34,165 nt of DNA, from assembly GCA_947631845.1 (NCBI GenBank), contig CANRMY010000026.1:1-34165 (forward strand), written 5' to 3'. The notes under the pieces were generated by a model. It was not told the origin of the DNA and did no database searches. It was given only the letters and a program-made list of their open reading frames with translations. This DNA is from an uncultured Oscillospiraceae bacterium (GTDB lineage: Bacteria > Bacillota > Clostridia > Oscillospirales > Oscillospiraceae). A program made the translations under genes and the position numbers. Shown here piece after piece: positions 23,028-31,182 of this stretch (position 1 is its first letter; each line of letters begins with the position of its first letter).

Positions 23028-23831
23028 TTATTCCGCTACCCTCATTGCCATCACCCCGTCCGCGATGGCCTGGGCGATGGTGGTTTGATATTCTTCAGTC
23101 TGGAGCCTGGCGCGTTCGGCGGGGTTGGAGAGGAAGCCGATTTCCATCAGCGCCGCGGGCATGGTGGTGTCACGAATGACCTGGTAGTTTTCGTCCCTGA
23201 CGTGGCGGGTCTTGACGCCCAGCGCGTCAGCCGCCGCCAAGATGTACTCCGCCAGGCGTTTCCCCTTTGTGCCGTTGTGGTAGTAGCCCTCAAAGCCGCT
23301 GACGGAGCTGTCCTCATAGGAATTGCAGTGGATACTCACAAAGAGGTCGGCGGAGGCGTCGTTGGCGATTTGGCACCGCCGGTCCAGGCTCACGTCCGTA
23401 TCATCCTCCCGCGTCAGGATGACCGTTACGCCCTCGGCCCTCAGCTTTTCGGCGGCGAGAAGGGTGACGGCCAGTGTGATGTCCTTTTCCAGTACGCAGT
23501 CAAAGGCACAGCCGGACTGGACACCGCCGTGACCCGCGTCCAGGACCACGGTATATTTGTCCGTTGGAGGCAGTGGCAGTGATGTGCTTTCCACTTCCTC
23601 GTTAGTCGTATCTTCGCTTGTATCGAGCGTTTCCGTTGAACCGTTATCAGCGGGAGGAACAAGATGTTCTTTTACATACAGTATCCCACACACAAATAAC
23701 ACCACAAGCGTAAGCGCTAACAAACCAATCAGGCCTCGCAGGGCGTAGGCGACAGCCAGCCGCACTCCGCGCTTTTTCCTTCGCTGTGGGGGCGGAGTGC
23801 TGACCTCCTTATGATTCACTTCTCTGTCCAT
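23028..23831 (-). CDS. Membrane-anchored N-acetylmuramoyl-L-alanine amidase (Amidase_3)
   Basis: This cell-wall hydrolase cuts the amide bond between MurNAc and the peptide stem outside the membrane. Of 267 residues, a basic segment and one transmembrane helix (about 30-52) anchor it, and a Ser/Thr/Pro/Glu-rich linker follows to about 90. The zinc amidase domain has His in VVLDAGHGG, Glu in VLEKDITLAV, His in LFVSIHCNS and catalytic Glu in ALMEIGFLSN. ATG 23831 follows the DUF4358 stop by one base, so it is the coupled last gene of the envelope operon. Its anchor closely matches that of the SGNH hydrolase two genes upstream. Confidence 0.9.
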   Translation of the reverse strand: MDREVNHKEVSTPPPQRRKKRGVRLAVAYALRGLIGLLALTLVVLFVCGILYVKEHLVPPADNGSTETLDTSEDTTNEEVESTSLPLPPTDKYTVVLDAGHGGVQSGCAFDCVLEKDITLAVTLLAAEKLRAEGVTVILTREDDTDVSLDRRCQIANDASADLFVSIHCNSYEDSSVSGFEGYYHNGTKGKRLAEYILAAADALGVKTRHVRDENYQVIRDTTMPAALMEIGFLSNPAERARLQTEEYQTTIAQAIADGVMAMRVAE

Positions 23832-23832
23832 C

Positions 23833-24294
23833 TCACTTATGGAGGCTGCCCACAGCATTCGGCAGGGTGTCAGGGTCGCCAACGGCGAAAAGCACGGTGT
23901 ACCCTATTCGGTCGATGACAGCCGCCTGTAAACGCGGAACAGCGGCGGGACAGTAGGACTTGGCGTTCTCAATTTCACTTTCTACGACTTCCCGCAAAGC
24001 CTTCACCACGTTTTCCGCGGCTTCCGCGTCATCCAGAATAAGCACTGTTACCTCGTCATAGCTTGCCGCTGTATTCGTGGCGCGGAAGCTGACGCATTCG
24101 GCGACATCCTCGCTGTCCATCCCATAGAGGGTGGAGGGAAAGCTCTCTACCTTTACCATATCACCGTCAAAAACACCGGCATCAAGGAGCGCTTGGGCGT
24201 CGCCTGCCGTGTACGGTTGCGTATTCTGCCCGCAGGATGCAAGGACAGGGATAAGCAGGGCCAATAGCATAAAGACTGATGTAATTTTCATCAT
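23833..24294 (-). CDS. DUF4358 lipoprotein
   Basis: A 153-residue secreted lipoprotein of unknown function. The signal peptide ends in V-L-A-S-C with Cys21 as the lipidation site. The mature part has the DUF4358 pattern: a short start (FDGDMVKVESF), LYGMDSEDVAECVSFRATNT, the strand EVTVLILDDAEAAENVVKAL and a later YCPAAVPRLQAAVIDRIGY. It starts 9 bp after the SGNH gene and is coupled to the amidase. In clostridia DUF4358 genes often sit next to SGNH/GDSL or acyltransferase genes, as here, which hints at a shared cell-envelope task (inference). Confidence 0.75.
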   Translation of the reverse strand: MMKITSVFMLLALLIPVLASCGQNTQPYTAGDAQALLDAGVFDGDMVKVESFPSTLYGMDSEDVAECVSFRATNTAASYDEVTVLILDDAEAAENVVKALREVVESEIENAKSYCPAAVPRLQAAVIDRIGYTVLFAVGDPDTLPNAVGSLHK

Positions 24295-24303
24295 TCAACC
24301 TCT

Positions 24304-25194
24304 CTATCTTTCGTTTCTGTTGTAAAAATACCGCTCCGGCTCCATCGTGTGAATTCTCAGGTAGTCGGCCCATTTCACATAACCGTCGGTGGAAAAGTGG
24401 ACGCCGTCACGGGTCAACTCCTCCGGGAGCTGTCCCTCCGCGTCACGCAAGCAGGAGGCTGTGTCCAGGAGGACAACGCGCTCTTGCCCGGCAATTTTGA
24501 CGATGACCTGGTTGAACTTCTCCACATTGGCGGCGGTTTCATAGGCCGGGAGGCCGTTTTCGTATGCTTGTGCATCGTTGACGGGGGGTAGAGTTTCCAG
24601 GTAGATCACCGCCTCCGGCTGTGCTAAAACGATCTCCGCAACCAGCTCCGACAAAGCCGATTCAAAGGAGCTTACGGGGTATCCAAGCTCGTTGATACCA
24701 AGCATCAGGTAAACGGCGGCGTACCATTTTGCCCTCACGGCCCCCATAAGCGTGACGGCATCGCCTCCCACATTGAAAACCCGGTAGTCGTCGCTGTCGG
24801 CGTTAAATACGCTCATCCCCCTGTGGCAGTAAAATGTCCCATGGTTAAGACCGCTGAATAGTTGGAACCCCTCTGTACGGGAATCGCCGAGAAATACCGC
24901 GTCGTCAAACCATTCGTCCGGGACGGCTGCGCTCTCCTCCAGGGGTGTCCCGAACTCGTATGGCTCATAAGCCGTTGGCGGGATGTGGGGCGTGTCCGTG
25001 GGCGGCGGCGTGTCAATTGACGTCGTGTCCGTCGGCGCCGGCACGGTCGGGGAAAGACGCTCCCGAATGTAGAGTACGCCGCAGAACGCCAGTATTGCGG
25101 CGGTCAGGGCTGACAGCGATAATACGGCTTGCAGAGCATAGGCCACCGCCAGTCTCACTCCCCGCTTTTTTCTTCTTGGCGACACACGGTTCAT
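24304..25194 (-). CDS. Membrane-anchored SGNH/GDSL-type hydrolase
   Basis: A probable extracytoplasmic esterase acting on wall or surface polymers, 296 residues. A basic stretch and one transmembrane helix (about 18-45) lead to a Thr/Pro-rich linker (48-75). The SGNH domain has block I VFLGDSRTEGF with Ser105, the GGDAVTLMG and MLGINELG blocks holding the Gly and Asn, and DGVHFSTDGY with the Asp-x-x-His pair. ATG 25194 is taken because it has a purine-rich site and begins the anchor shared with the amidase; the open frame upstream is antisense to the permease. It follows the ABC permease by 14 bp. Confidence 0.87.
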   Translation of the reverse strand: MNRVSPRRKKRGVRLAVAYALQAVLSLSALTAAILAFCGVLYIRERLSPTVPAPTDTTSIDTPPPTDTPHIPPTAYEPYEFGTPLEESAAVPDEWFDDAVFLGDSRTEGFQLFSGLNHGTFYCHRGMSVFNADSDDYRVFNVGGDAVTLMGAVRAKWYAAVYLMLGINELGYPVSSFESALSELVAEIVLAQPEAVIYLETLPPVNDAQAYENGLPAYETAANVEKFNQVIVKIAGQERVVLLDTASCLRDAEGQLPEELTRDGVHFSTDGYVKWADYLRIHTMEPERYFYNRNER

Positions 25195-25208
25195 CTTCTG
25201 CCTCTCCC

Positions 25209-27479
25209 TCACGTAAAGAACCAGGCGTATACAGGATATAGTGAGAAGTATTGGGCGGCTTCGAGGCCCAAGGCGGACAGGACGCAGGGGGCGGCGAGGA
25301 GCAGGAACGCGAGGAAAATCGTTTGGATATGGCTCCCGCGCCAGAAGGACAACAGCGCGACGATCAGCGCCATGACCGCGCCGCAGAGCATCTGGAGCGT
25401 CAGCTTTGCCGCTCCCAAGGCCGCCGCCGGGACAAAGGCAGGCAGGCCCCGGTAAAGGGGGATCATCCGGGCCGTGGTGAAAACACCGTGTATGGGAAAG
25501 GCCCTGACCGTGGAGACGGCCCGGAACACAAAGGGGACGGCGGCAAAAATCGCCCCGGTAAAGGCGCACACTGCAAGCTTCCGCCGCAGAACGCCCCTGC
25601 CTCCCGTTTTCGTTGCGTTGAGGACGTTCCACGCGCCGCTGGAAAACTCCATGGCCCCGGCGCCCGACAGGGCGAGAATGAGGCCCATGGTCAGAAGGAG
25701 GAAGCCCGACAGCTCCGGCACGCCCAACGCTCCCAGGAGGTAGAGCCAGCCGGTGTCATAAAGGAAGGAGCCACCATTTTTGACAAGCTCGTATTGGTCC
25801 AGTACCCGCTCAAAGGCGGGGTAGAAGGCGGTGACGGCCTGCCAGTTGGCCTTCAGCGTATCGCCAACATCCTCCGAAATCTCCCCGGAGGCCGCGGCGG
25901 CATTGATCTGGCGGAGCTCCTCAAACGCCTCGTCAAACCGGGCCGCCTCGGCGGCGATGAGCGCCTCCTTTTCCTCCGTCAGCTCCCCCTCCAGACTCAG
26001 CATGACGCTCTGATAATATTGCTCCATGGAGGAGGGTGTGTAGGTATTGGTGAGGCTCTGCGCGGCGATGAGGCATGTAAACGCCAGCAGAATAACAAGG
26101 CCGTGATTGGTGATAAGGAGCTTGTACGCCTCATGCCGCGTGAGGGAGGCGTGGGGACGGAAAGGCAATGGCCGGGGGCGGAAAGCCCGCGCCGTGTTCT
26201 GCTCGATGGGACGCCGGTACAGGAAAAGGTCCAGGGCGACGCCCACAAGAGCTGTGGCCAACCCAAGACACAGGCTTATCCACATGCGCAAGACGGGTTT
26301 TCCGCCTATGTCGAGATTTAGATAGGCGCCGAAAATGCTCTCCGTCCGCAGGAGGGCAAACAGGTTCAGGTGCTTTGCGGGGCTTGCCGCCGAGGCCGCC
26401 GGAACGAAGCGCCAAAGCGCGAAGCTGACCACCCACAGGGCCGCGCCTCCAAAGTACGGCACCGTCACACGGCAGCTTACGATGCAAAGCCCGGTGATCA
26501 GCGCAAAAGCCACGAACAGCGTGAGGCTCTTTGTGACCACGGACAGGGCATAGAACTCTAAGATAGTGATATTGAGACTGCTCTCCCTATACGCGGCCAC
26601 CGATTGAAGCCGGACGGTCAGATCCCATCCCCCGGCCACAACGCCGGAAAAGAGGACGTTAACGGTAAAAAACACCGTCTCCGTCACAAAGCAGTAGACA
26701 AGCAGGGCCAGGAGCTTGGCGGTTACAGTGGGAACCACGCCGCGCTTTGTGGCCCTGGTGACAACCGCAAGCCCCTTCAGCTTCTCGTCAGACACAAGGC
26801 CGGTGACAAAAAGGAAGGTCAGCGCGATCACAAGAAGGTCGGCCCACAGATTTTGCGCCGGCGCGGTAACGGGCGCGGAGGGGATCCAGCTGACGCCCTC
26901 CGTCGTCAGCGTTGCGTGGTCGGCGGCGCTTTTTCGGATGTTCCGGGCGGAAAAGCTGTCCTCGGTTTGGGCGTCTCCGAAGATGGAGATACCGCCCAAG
27001 AGATTTTCCCGCTCCTGGATTTCCCGAAGATATGCCTCATAGCCGTAGACCTTGCTCTCCTCACCGTATATTCTGTCGATGAACGCCTTTTCCGCCGCCA
27101 GGGAATCGGTGTAGCGCAGGTAAGCCTCGGAGGTATAGAGGTCATAGTACCTTTCAAAGACGCCGGGGTTCTCCGCCAGCTCCTGCTCGGCGAACTGCTC
27201 CCCCATCCCGGAGGCGCGCAGGAGCAGGATGTTCTCTACAAACGATACGCCGTCGACGGTCTCCCGGAGCTTGCCCACATAGGCGTGCTTCTCCTCCCCG
27301 CTCATGCCCGAAATATCGGCATGGAGCTTCTTGTATGATGCCAGCCCCGGCGCGGACGGGCCGCCAAGGTTTGAATACCACAAGATAAAGACATTGACTG
27401 CCAACAGCGCCAGTGCGGAGAGAACGAACGCCCGCCGCCGCCACACCTTGGAAAGCTCAAACAGCGCAAGACGTACCAT
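25209..27479 (-). CDS. Double-length ABC-2-type transporter permease
   Basis: A 756-residue polytopic membrane protein made of two similar ABC-2-like halves. Each begins with a cytoplasmic amphipathic start and helix (LALFELSKVWRRRAFVLSAL; TRHEAYKLLITNHGLVILLA), then a long extracytoplasmic alpha-helical segment, then about five helices. The outside loops are rich in Glu and Ala and may form a stalk. ATG 27479 lies inside the end of the ATPase gene (23-bp overlap), which indicates coupling. Substrate cannot be read from sequence; with amidase, SGNH enzyme and lipoproteins in the same operon, an envelope component or antimicrobial peptide is plausible. Confidence 0.8.
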   Translation of the reverse strand: MVRLALFELSKVWRRRAFVLSALALLAVNVFILWYSNLGGPSAPGLASYKKLHADISGMSGEEKHAYVGKLRETVDGVSFVENILLLRASGMGEQFAEQELAENPGVFERYYDLYTSEAYLRYTDSLAAEKAFIDRIYGEESKVYGYEAYLREIQERENLLGGISIFGDAQTEDSFSARNIRKSAADHATLTTEGVSWIPSAPVTAPAQNLWADLLVIALTFLFVTGLVSDEKLKGLAVVTRATKRGVVPTVTAKLLALLVYCFVTETVFFTVNVLFSGVVAGGWDLTVRLQSVAAYRESSLNITILEFYALSVVTKSLTLFVAFALITGLCIVSCRVTVPYFGGAALWVVSFALWRFVPAASAASPAKHLNLFALLRTESIFGAYLNLDIGGKPVLRMWISLCLGLATALVGVALDLFLYRRPIEQNTARAFRPRPLPFRPHASLTRHEAYKLLITNHGLVILLAFTCLIAAQSLTNTYTPSSMEQYYQSVMLSLEGELTEEKEALIAAEAARFDEAFEELRQINAAAASGEISEDVGDTLKANWQAVTAFYPAFERVLDQYELVKNGGSFLYDTGWLYLLGALGVPELSGFLLLTMGLILALSGAGAMEFSSGAWNVLNATKTGGRGVLRRKLAVCAFTGAIFAAVPFVFRAVSTVRAFPIHGVFTTARMIPLYRGLPAFVPAAALGAAKLTLQMLCGAVMALIVALLSFWRGSHIQTIFLAFLLLAAPCVLSALGLEAAQYFSLYPVYAWFFT

Positions 27480-28203
27480 CCTCCCCCTCCTCTCCAAAGA
27501 GCCTCATATACACGTCCTCCAGGCTGGCCGCCCCGTGAATTTCGCAAAGCTCCTCCACCGACCCCCGGTCAATGATCTCGCCGCTTTTGAGCAGAATGAT
27601 CTCGTCCGCAATGGTCTCAATATCCGAAACAACATGGGTGGAGACGAGGATGATCCGCCCCTCCGCAAGCTCCGCGATCCGCTCCCGAATCCTCACCCGC
27701 TCCTTGGGGTCCAGGCCCGCCGTGGGTTCGTCCAGGATAATGAGCTTGGGGTCGCCTAAAATGGCCTGGGCGATCAAAAGCCGCTGTTTCATGCCGCCGG
27801 AATAGGTGCCGATAAGGCGGTTTGCGTTCTCAGTCATGTTGACATACCGCAGGACGCGGTCAATTTCCCCCGGCTGTTCCCGGCTACGGATGCCCTTGAG
27901 GGTGGCCATGTAGCTTAAAAACCGCCGCCCGGTAAAGGCGTCGTACATCCCCTGCTGTTGGGGCGCAAAGCCCAGGATGGCCCGGTACTCAGCGCCGAGC
28001 GCGCCGATCTCCGTCCCGTTCCACAGCACTCTGCCGCCCGTGGGGCGCAGATTGCCGGTGATGATGTTCATCAAGGTGGACTTTCCTGCCCCGTTTGGCC
28101 CCAAAAGCCCGTAGACGCCGTTATGAAGTGTGAGACTCACGTCAGCGAGGGCCAGCTTGTCCTTGTACTTTTTGGAAATATCGTACAGCTCCAGCATGGT
28201 CAC
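27457..28203 (-). CDS. ABC transporter ATP-binding protein
   Basis: The ATPase partner of the double-length permease, 248 residues. Walker A is GPNGAGKST, the Q-loop FAPQQQGMYDAFTGRRFL, the signature TYSGGMKQRL, Walker B LIILDEPTAGLDPKERVRI and the H-loop LVSTHVVSDIE. The GTG at 28203 overlaps the lipoprotein stop (GTGA) and has GGAGG 7 nt upstream; ATG 28197 is a weaker alternative. It belongs to the group found with ABC-2 permeases (CcmA/BcrA-like). Confidence 0.92.
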   Translation of the reverse strand: MTMLELYDISKKYKDKLALADVSLTLHNGVYGLLGPNGAGKSTLMNIITGNLRPTGGRVLWNGTEIGALGAEYRAILGFAPQQQGMYDAFTGRRFLSYMATLKGIRSREQPGEIDRVLRYVNMTENANRLIGTYSGGMKQRLLIAQAILGDPKLIILDEPTAGLDPKERVRIRERIAELAEGRIILVSTHVVSDIETIADEIILLKSGEIIDRGSVEELCEIHGAASLEDVYMRLFGEEGEDGTSCAV

Positions 28204-29786
28204 ATCCCCGCCTCCACCATCTTGACCGTCGCGTAATCAGCCCGTCCGGCATAGAGGTCTGAGAGGCTTATCAGCGCGTAGCGGTAACCCTTGACGGTAA
28301 AGGAGCCGTCCTTGCGCTTTGTGGCGTCGGTGTCGTAGATGACCAGAACCTGATTGCCCGCTTCGGCGACGATCTGGATATGCGACCCGGTGGTTTTGTC
28401 CTTCAGAGAGCATCGGCTGACGCTCCCGCTGGCGGGGTCGATGAAATAGAAGCCGTCCCCGTACTCCCAGGTGTAGGGCCTGCCGCCCACAACGCCCCAA
28501 AGCTTGTCATGGGCGGTCTTGCACAAAACCCGCTCCTGGCCGTCAGTGATGGAGACAGCCAAAATCTCCTTGCTCCCGTCCACGGCGTAATAGAGCGTCT
28601 CCCCGTCCAGCGCCCAGCTTCGGGATTTCGGATACTTCACCCGGTAGAACTCCCGGAGCTTGCCGGTATCCACGTCCAGCGCGGCAAAGACGTCGTGGGC
28701 ATTATTGTAGATGTTGCGGTCATTTTTCATCTCCAGGCTGGTCACCGCCCGCCCAAAGTCGATGCCGCTGAGGATGAGCTCCCGACCATACGCGCCCGCC
28801 GGATTCCAGTCCACATGGCCGCCAAAGTCCATGTCGCAGACCGTGGACAGCTTCCCGGTGGACAGATCCAGCCGGACAAGCTTCCTGTCGGTGGCGGTGA
28901 AATAGGTGGAGCCGCCGTCTGACTTGGTGGAGACCTTCTTCGTGATAAAGTAAAGCCCACTGCCGTCCCCGGCGGCAAAGCTCTCTACGGTGAGATTGGC
29001 GTTAAAGGTGTAGATTTTTTTCCTGCCCGTGCCGTCGGCGTTCATCCGATAAAGCTCCGCCCGTCCGCTCTGGGTGGAGGTTCCGCCGGAGGAACCCATC
29101 GCTACAACGCCCTCCTGGTCAGGCTGACTCACCAGCAGGTAGAGCTTTCCGTTCATGGTGAAAAGGGACATACCGCTGTGGTGGAAGTCCTCCTCCGGGA
29201 ATACCGACGTGCAGTCGGCGGTATTGTGGGCGCAGGAGGGGTCGCTGCACAGATAGACCTCCTGACGGGTGGCGTAGTCCATATACATCAGGTGGTGTCC
29301 GTCCCGCCCGTCGGTAAGCCGTCCGGCCCCCAGCGTCATATAGTAAAAGCCGCTCTCCGTGCCGCACCCCACAAGGGTCGTCCCCTCCCCCGTCAGCACA
29401 GTCAGCGCCTCCTGCTCCTTATCTTTGGTGCTGTCCTCCGGCGGCTGGGTCTCCTTGGACGGCTCTGTATTCTTGGGTGGTTCCGTCTCCCTGGGAGGTT
29501 CCGTTTCCTTGGGCGGCTCCGTACTCTTGGGAGGTTCCGTATTTTGTGGAGGCTGTGTATCCTGGGAAGATTGCGTATCTTGGGGTAGTTGCGTATCCTG
29601 AGGAGGCTCTGTATCCTTGGAAGGCTGCGTATCCCGGGGTAACGAAGTCCCCGTATTCACGGGTGTCCCGGCTGTATCCGCGGGTTCTTCACCCGTATCC
29701 ACGGGCTTTCCTGTCTTCGCTCCGCAGCCTGCCAGCAGGGAGATCAGCATACATGCAACAACGAATATAACCACTTTTGTTTTCAT
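28200..29786 (-). CDS. Repeat-linker lipoprotein with a beta-rich sensor-like domain
   Basis: A 528-residue lipoprotein, first gene of the envelope operon. The signal peptide ends in LLAGC (Cys near residue 21). Residues about 40-120 form a low-complexity linker of six-residue units of the type T-E-P-P-K-E / T-Q-P-P-Q-D. The rest is beta-strand rich with repeated G-x-x-Y-Y/F and D-x-x-T-G-K/R patterns (for example YTFNANLTVESFAAGDGSGL, LDVDTGKLREFY, DPASGSVSRC), as in beta-propeller proteins. CSDPSCAHNTADC may hold a metal or disulfides. ATG 29786 with AAAGGAG upstream is preferred to a GTG one codon earlier. Function unknown; it may bind a ligand for the ABC transporter or the kinase. Confidence 0.7.
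   Translation of the reverse strand: MKTKVVIFVVACMLISLLAGCGAKTGKPVDTGEEPADTAGTPVNTGTSLPRDTQPSKDTEPPQDTQLPQDTQSSQDTQPPQNTEPPKSTEPPKETEPPRETEPPKNTEPSKETQPPEDSTKDKEQEALTVLTGEGTTLVGCGTESGFYYMTLGAGRLTDGRDGHHLMYMDYATRQEVYLCSDPSCAHNTADCTSVFPEEDFHHSGMSLFTMNGKLYLLVSQPDQEGVVAMGSSGGTSTQSGRAELYRMNADGTGRKKIYTFNANLTVESFAAGDGSGLYFITKKVSTKSDGGSTYFTATDRKLVRLDLSTGKLSTVCDMDFGGHVDWNPAGAYGRELILSGIDFGRAVTSLEMKNDRNIYNNAHDVFAALDVDTGKLREFYRVKYPKSRSWALDGETLYYAVDGSKEILAVSITDGQERVLCKTAHDKLWGVVGGRPYTWEYGDGFYFIDPASGSVSRCSLKDKTTGSHIQIVAEAGNQVLVIYDTDATKRKDGSFTVKGYRYALISLSDLYAGRADYATVKMVEAGM
29440..29650 (-). repeat. Degenerate 18-bp tandem repeats in the lipoprotein linker
   Basis: About a dozen 18-bp units, each encoding six residues of a Thr-Glu/Gln-Pro-Pro-Lys/Gln-Glu/Asp pattern. 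Units differ at several positions, so this is an old array. It could expand or shrink by slippage and change how far the sensor domain reaches from the membrane. Confidence 0.7.
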
Positions 29787-29807
29787 CACGATTGCTCCTT
29801 TCGCGTG

Positions 29808-29826
29808 GTTTACCGTAATGGTAAAA
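29808..29826. promoter_or_regulatory. Inverted repeat before the envelope operon
   Basis: GTTTACC and GGTAAAAC face each other across GTAAT, 22-40 bp upstream of the lipoprotein start. It lies between the kinase terminator and the lipoprotein ribosome site, where a promoter would be expected, and may be an operator. A TTGACC is visible at about 29837 on the minus strand but no clear -10. Confidence 0.35.
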
Positions 29827-29856
29827 CGGAAAGGTCAAAAAAGAGACAAGGCCGCT

Positions 29857-29891
29857 AAAAATACCGCCCACTTTTTTGTGAGCGGTTTTTT
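29857..29891. terminator. Terminator after the histidine kinase gene
   Basis: CCGCCCAC (29864-29871) pairs with GTGAGCGG (29878-29885) around a T6 loop, with T-rich DNA on both sides. It lies just after the kinase stop and separates the two-component genes from the envelope operon. Read-through may still connect them. Confidence 0.65.
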
Positions 29892-29892
29892 G

Positions 29893-31182
29893 CTATATTT
29901 TCTTTACGGCCACCGTGATCTCCACCACGGCCCCGCCCTCCGGGGCGTTCATGATCTTAAGGCCTCCTCCATGAAGCCCACAGAGGATCTTGCCGGTTGC
30001 CAGGCCCAGCCCCATATGCTCGCCGGAGGCGTCCTCGGAGTAGTAGAGGCTCGACTTCTTTTTTAACATCTTCGAGGAAAAGCCGGGGCCGTCGTCGGTA
30101 ATTCTGGCAAGAAGCGTCTCCCCGCGAAGCGCAAACGCCAGCTCGATCCGGCTTTTGGCGTATCGCACGGCGTTGGAAAAGACGTTTTCCAACACCCGGT
30201 AGAAAATCTCCCGATCCAGCTCGATGACACCCTCCGGCACATCATAGGAAACACTGACCGTCAGGCCCTTCGGTTCAGCCAAGACCCGCACACCCTCCGC
30301 CGCCTCCCTGAGAAAGTCTGGCAGCGCCGCCTCGGTCATGGTTATCTCCGTGTCCTCGATGGCGGATAAATCCCGAATATAATCTGTGTACCGCTCCATG
30401 CGCTTGGCGGTGACGGACACGGTATCCAGAGCGGCCTCCAGCCGCTCCCCCGTCAGCTCCCCGGCGGCAGCCAGGGCGCGTATGTGCTCCACCGTCCCTT
30501 CCAGGATGGCCAGGGGATTTCGCAGATCGTGGGCCACCGACGCCTGCATGGTACGCCGCTCCTCCATAGAGCGCCAGAGCTTCAGATTGTTCTCATAGAG
30601 GGCGCCGCGCATCTCTTCAAAGGATTCGCACAGCCGCCCCAGCTCATTATGGACAGGGCACTCCACGGTGAAATCCAGATCCTGCCCGCTTATGTGGCGG
30701 GCGGCGTCGTCCAGCACGGTGATGGCCGGGGCCAGCCGCTTGCGGTAGAACCACAGCGCGCACAGGACTGTCCCCGCCAGGGCGTAGGCCGCCGGCAGAA
30801 CGCCCATAGCCGCCCCGGCGGCGATATAGGCCGCCTTCCGCCGGGGGCCGTTCCGCCCGATGCCGTAGTCCACGCTCTCCACGGAGAAGGCCATCTCCTC
30901 GAAATCGCACAACTCCATAGGTAGAGCGACGTTTTTGTCGGATTTGATAAAATTGTAGGGCCGAAACCCGCCGTCGAGCTCAAAGCGCATGCGCTCCTGT
31001 CTGATGATCTTTCCGCCCTCCGTCAGGAGCTCCACGTTAAGCATCACATAATTTGTATCCGGCACCAGCCACCTTTGGAGCCGCAGACAGCCCCACACCG
31101 TCAGCGCGGAGAGGACGGCCACAAGCACCAGCGTCACCGCCACGGCGGCAAAAAACTGGGTTTTCAGAGAACCTCTCTTCAT
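29893..31182 (-). CDS. Sensor histidine kinase
   Basis: A membrane kinase of 429 residues. The ATG at 31182 is chosen because it overlaps the regulator's TGA (ATGA). Transmembrane helix 1 is at about 10-32, an extracytoplasmic loop of about 80 residues follows, and helix 2 spans about 118-146. HAMP covers about 147-200. The HisKA box has His218 in SVAHDLRNPLAILEG. The HATPase domain has ENVFSNAVRYAKS, ITDDGPGFS and GLGLATGKILCGLHGG. The partner regulator is encoded just upstream. Short loop size and the ABC operon next door suggest envelope stress or peptide sensing, which is inference. Confidence 0.9.
   Translation of the reverse strand: MKRGSLKTQFFAAVAVTLVLVAVLSALTVWGCLRLQRWLVPDTNYVMLNVELLTEGGKIIRQERMRFELDGGFRPYNFIKSDKNVALPMELCDFEEMAFSVESVDYGIGRNGPRRKAAYIAAGAAMGVLPAAYALAGTVLCALWFYRKRLAPAITVLDDAARHISGQDLDFTVECPVHNELGRLCESFEEMRGALYENNLKLWRSMEERRTMQASVAHDLRNPLAILEGTVEHIRALAAAGELTGERLEAALDTVSVTAKRMERYTDYIRDLSAIEDTEITMTEAALPDFLREAAEGVRVLAEPKGLTVSVSYDVPEGVIELDREIFYRVLENVFSNAVRYAKSRIELAFALRGETLLARITDDGPGFSSKMLKKKSSLYYSEDASGEHMGLGLATGKILCGLHGGGLKIMNAPEGGAVVEITVAVKKI

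Noticed and set aside
24304-25632. N-terminal extension of the SGNH hydrolase to 442 residues
   Set aside because: The extension is antisense-like, out-of-frame DNA of the permease gene. The start at 25194 gives a proper anchor that matches the amidase.
25251-26321. 356-codon plus-strand open frame
   Set aside because: It is antisense to the ABC permease, highly charged and Gly-rich as shadow frames are, with no motif.
29440-29650. Possible CRISPR array
   Set aside because: The 18-bp units are contiguous, in frame and encode a Thr/Pro/Glu linker; there are no unique spacers and no cas genes in the window.
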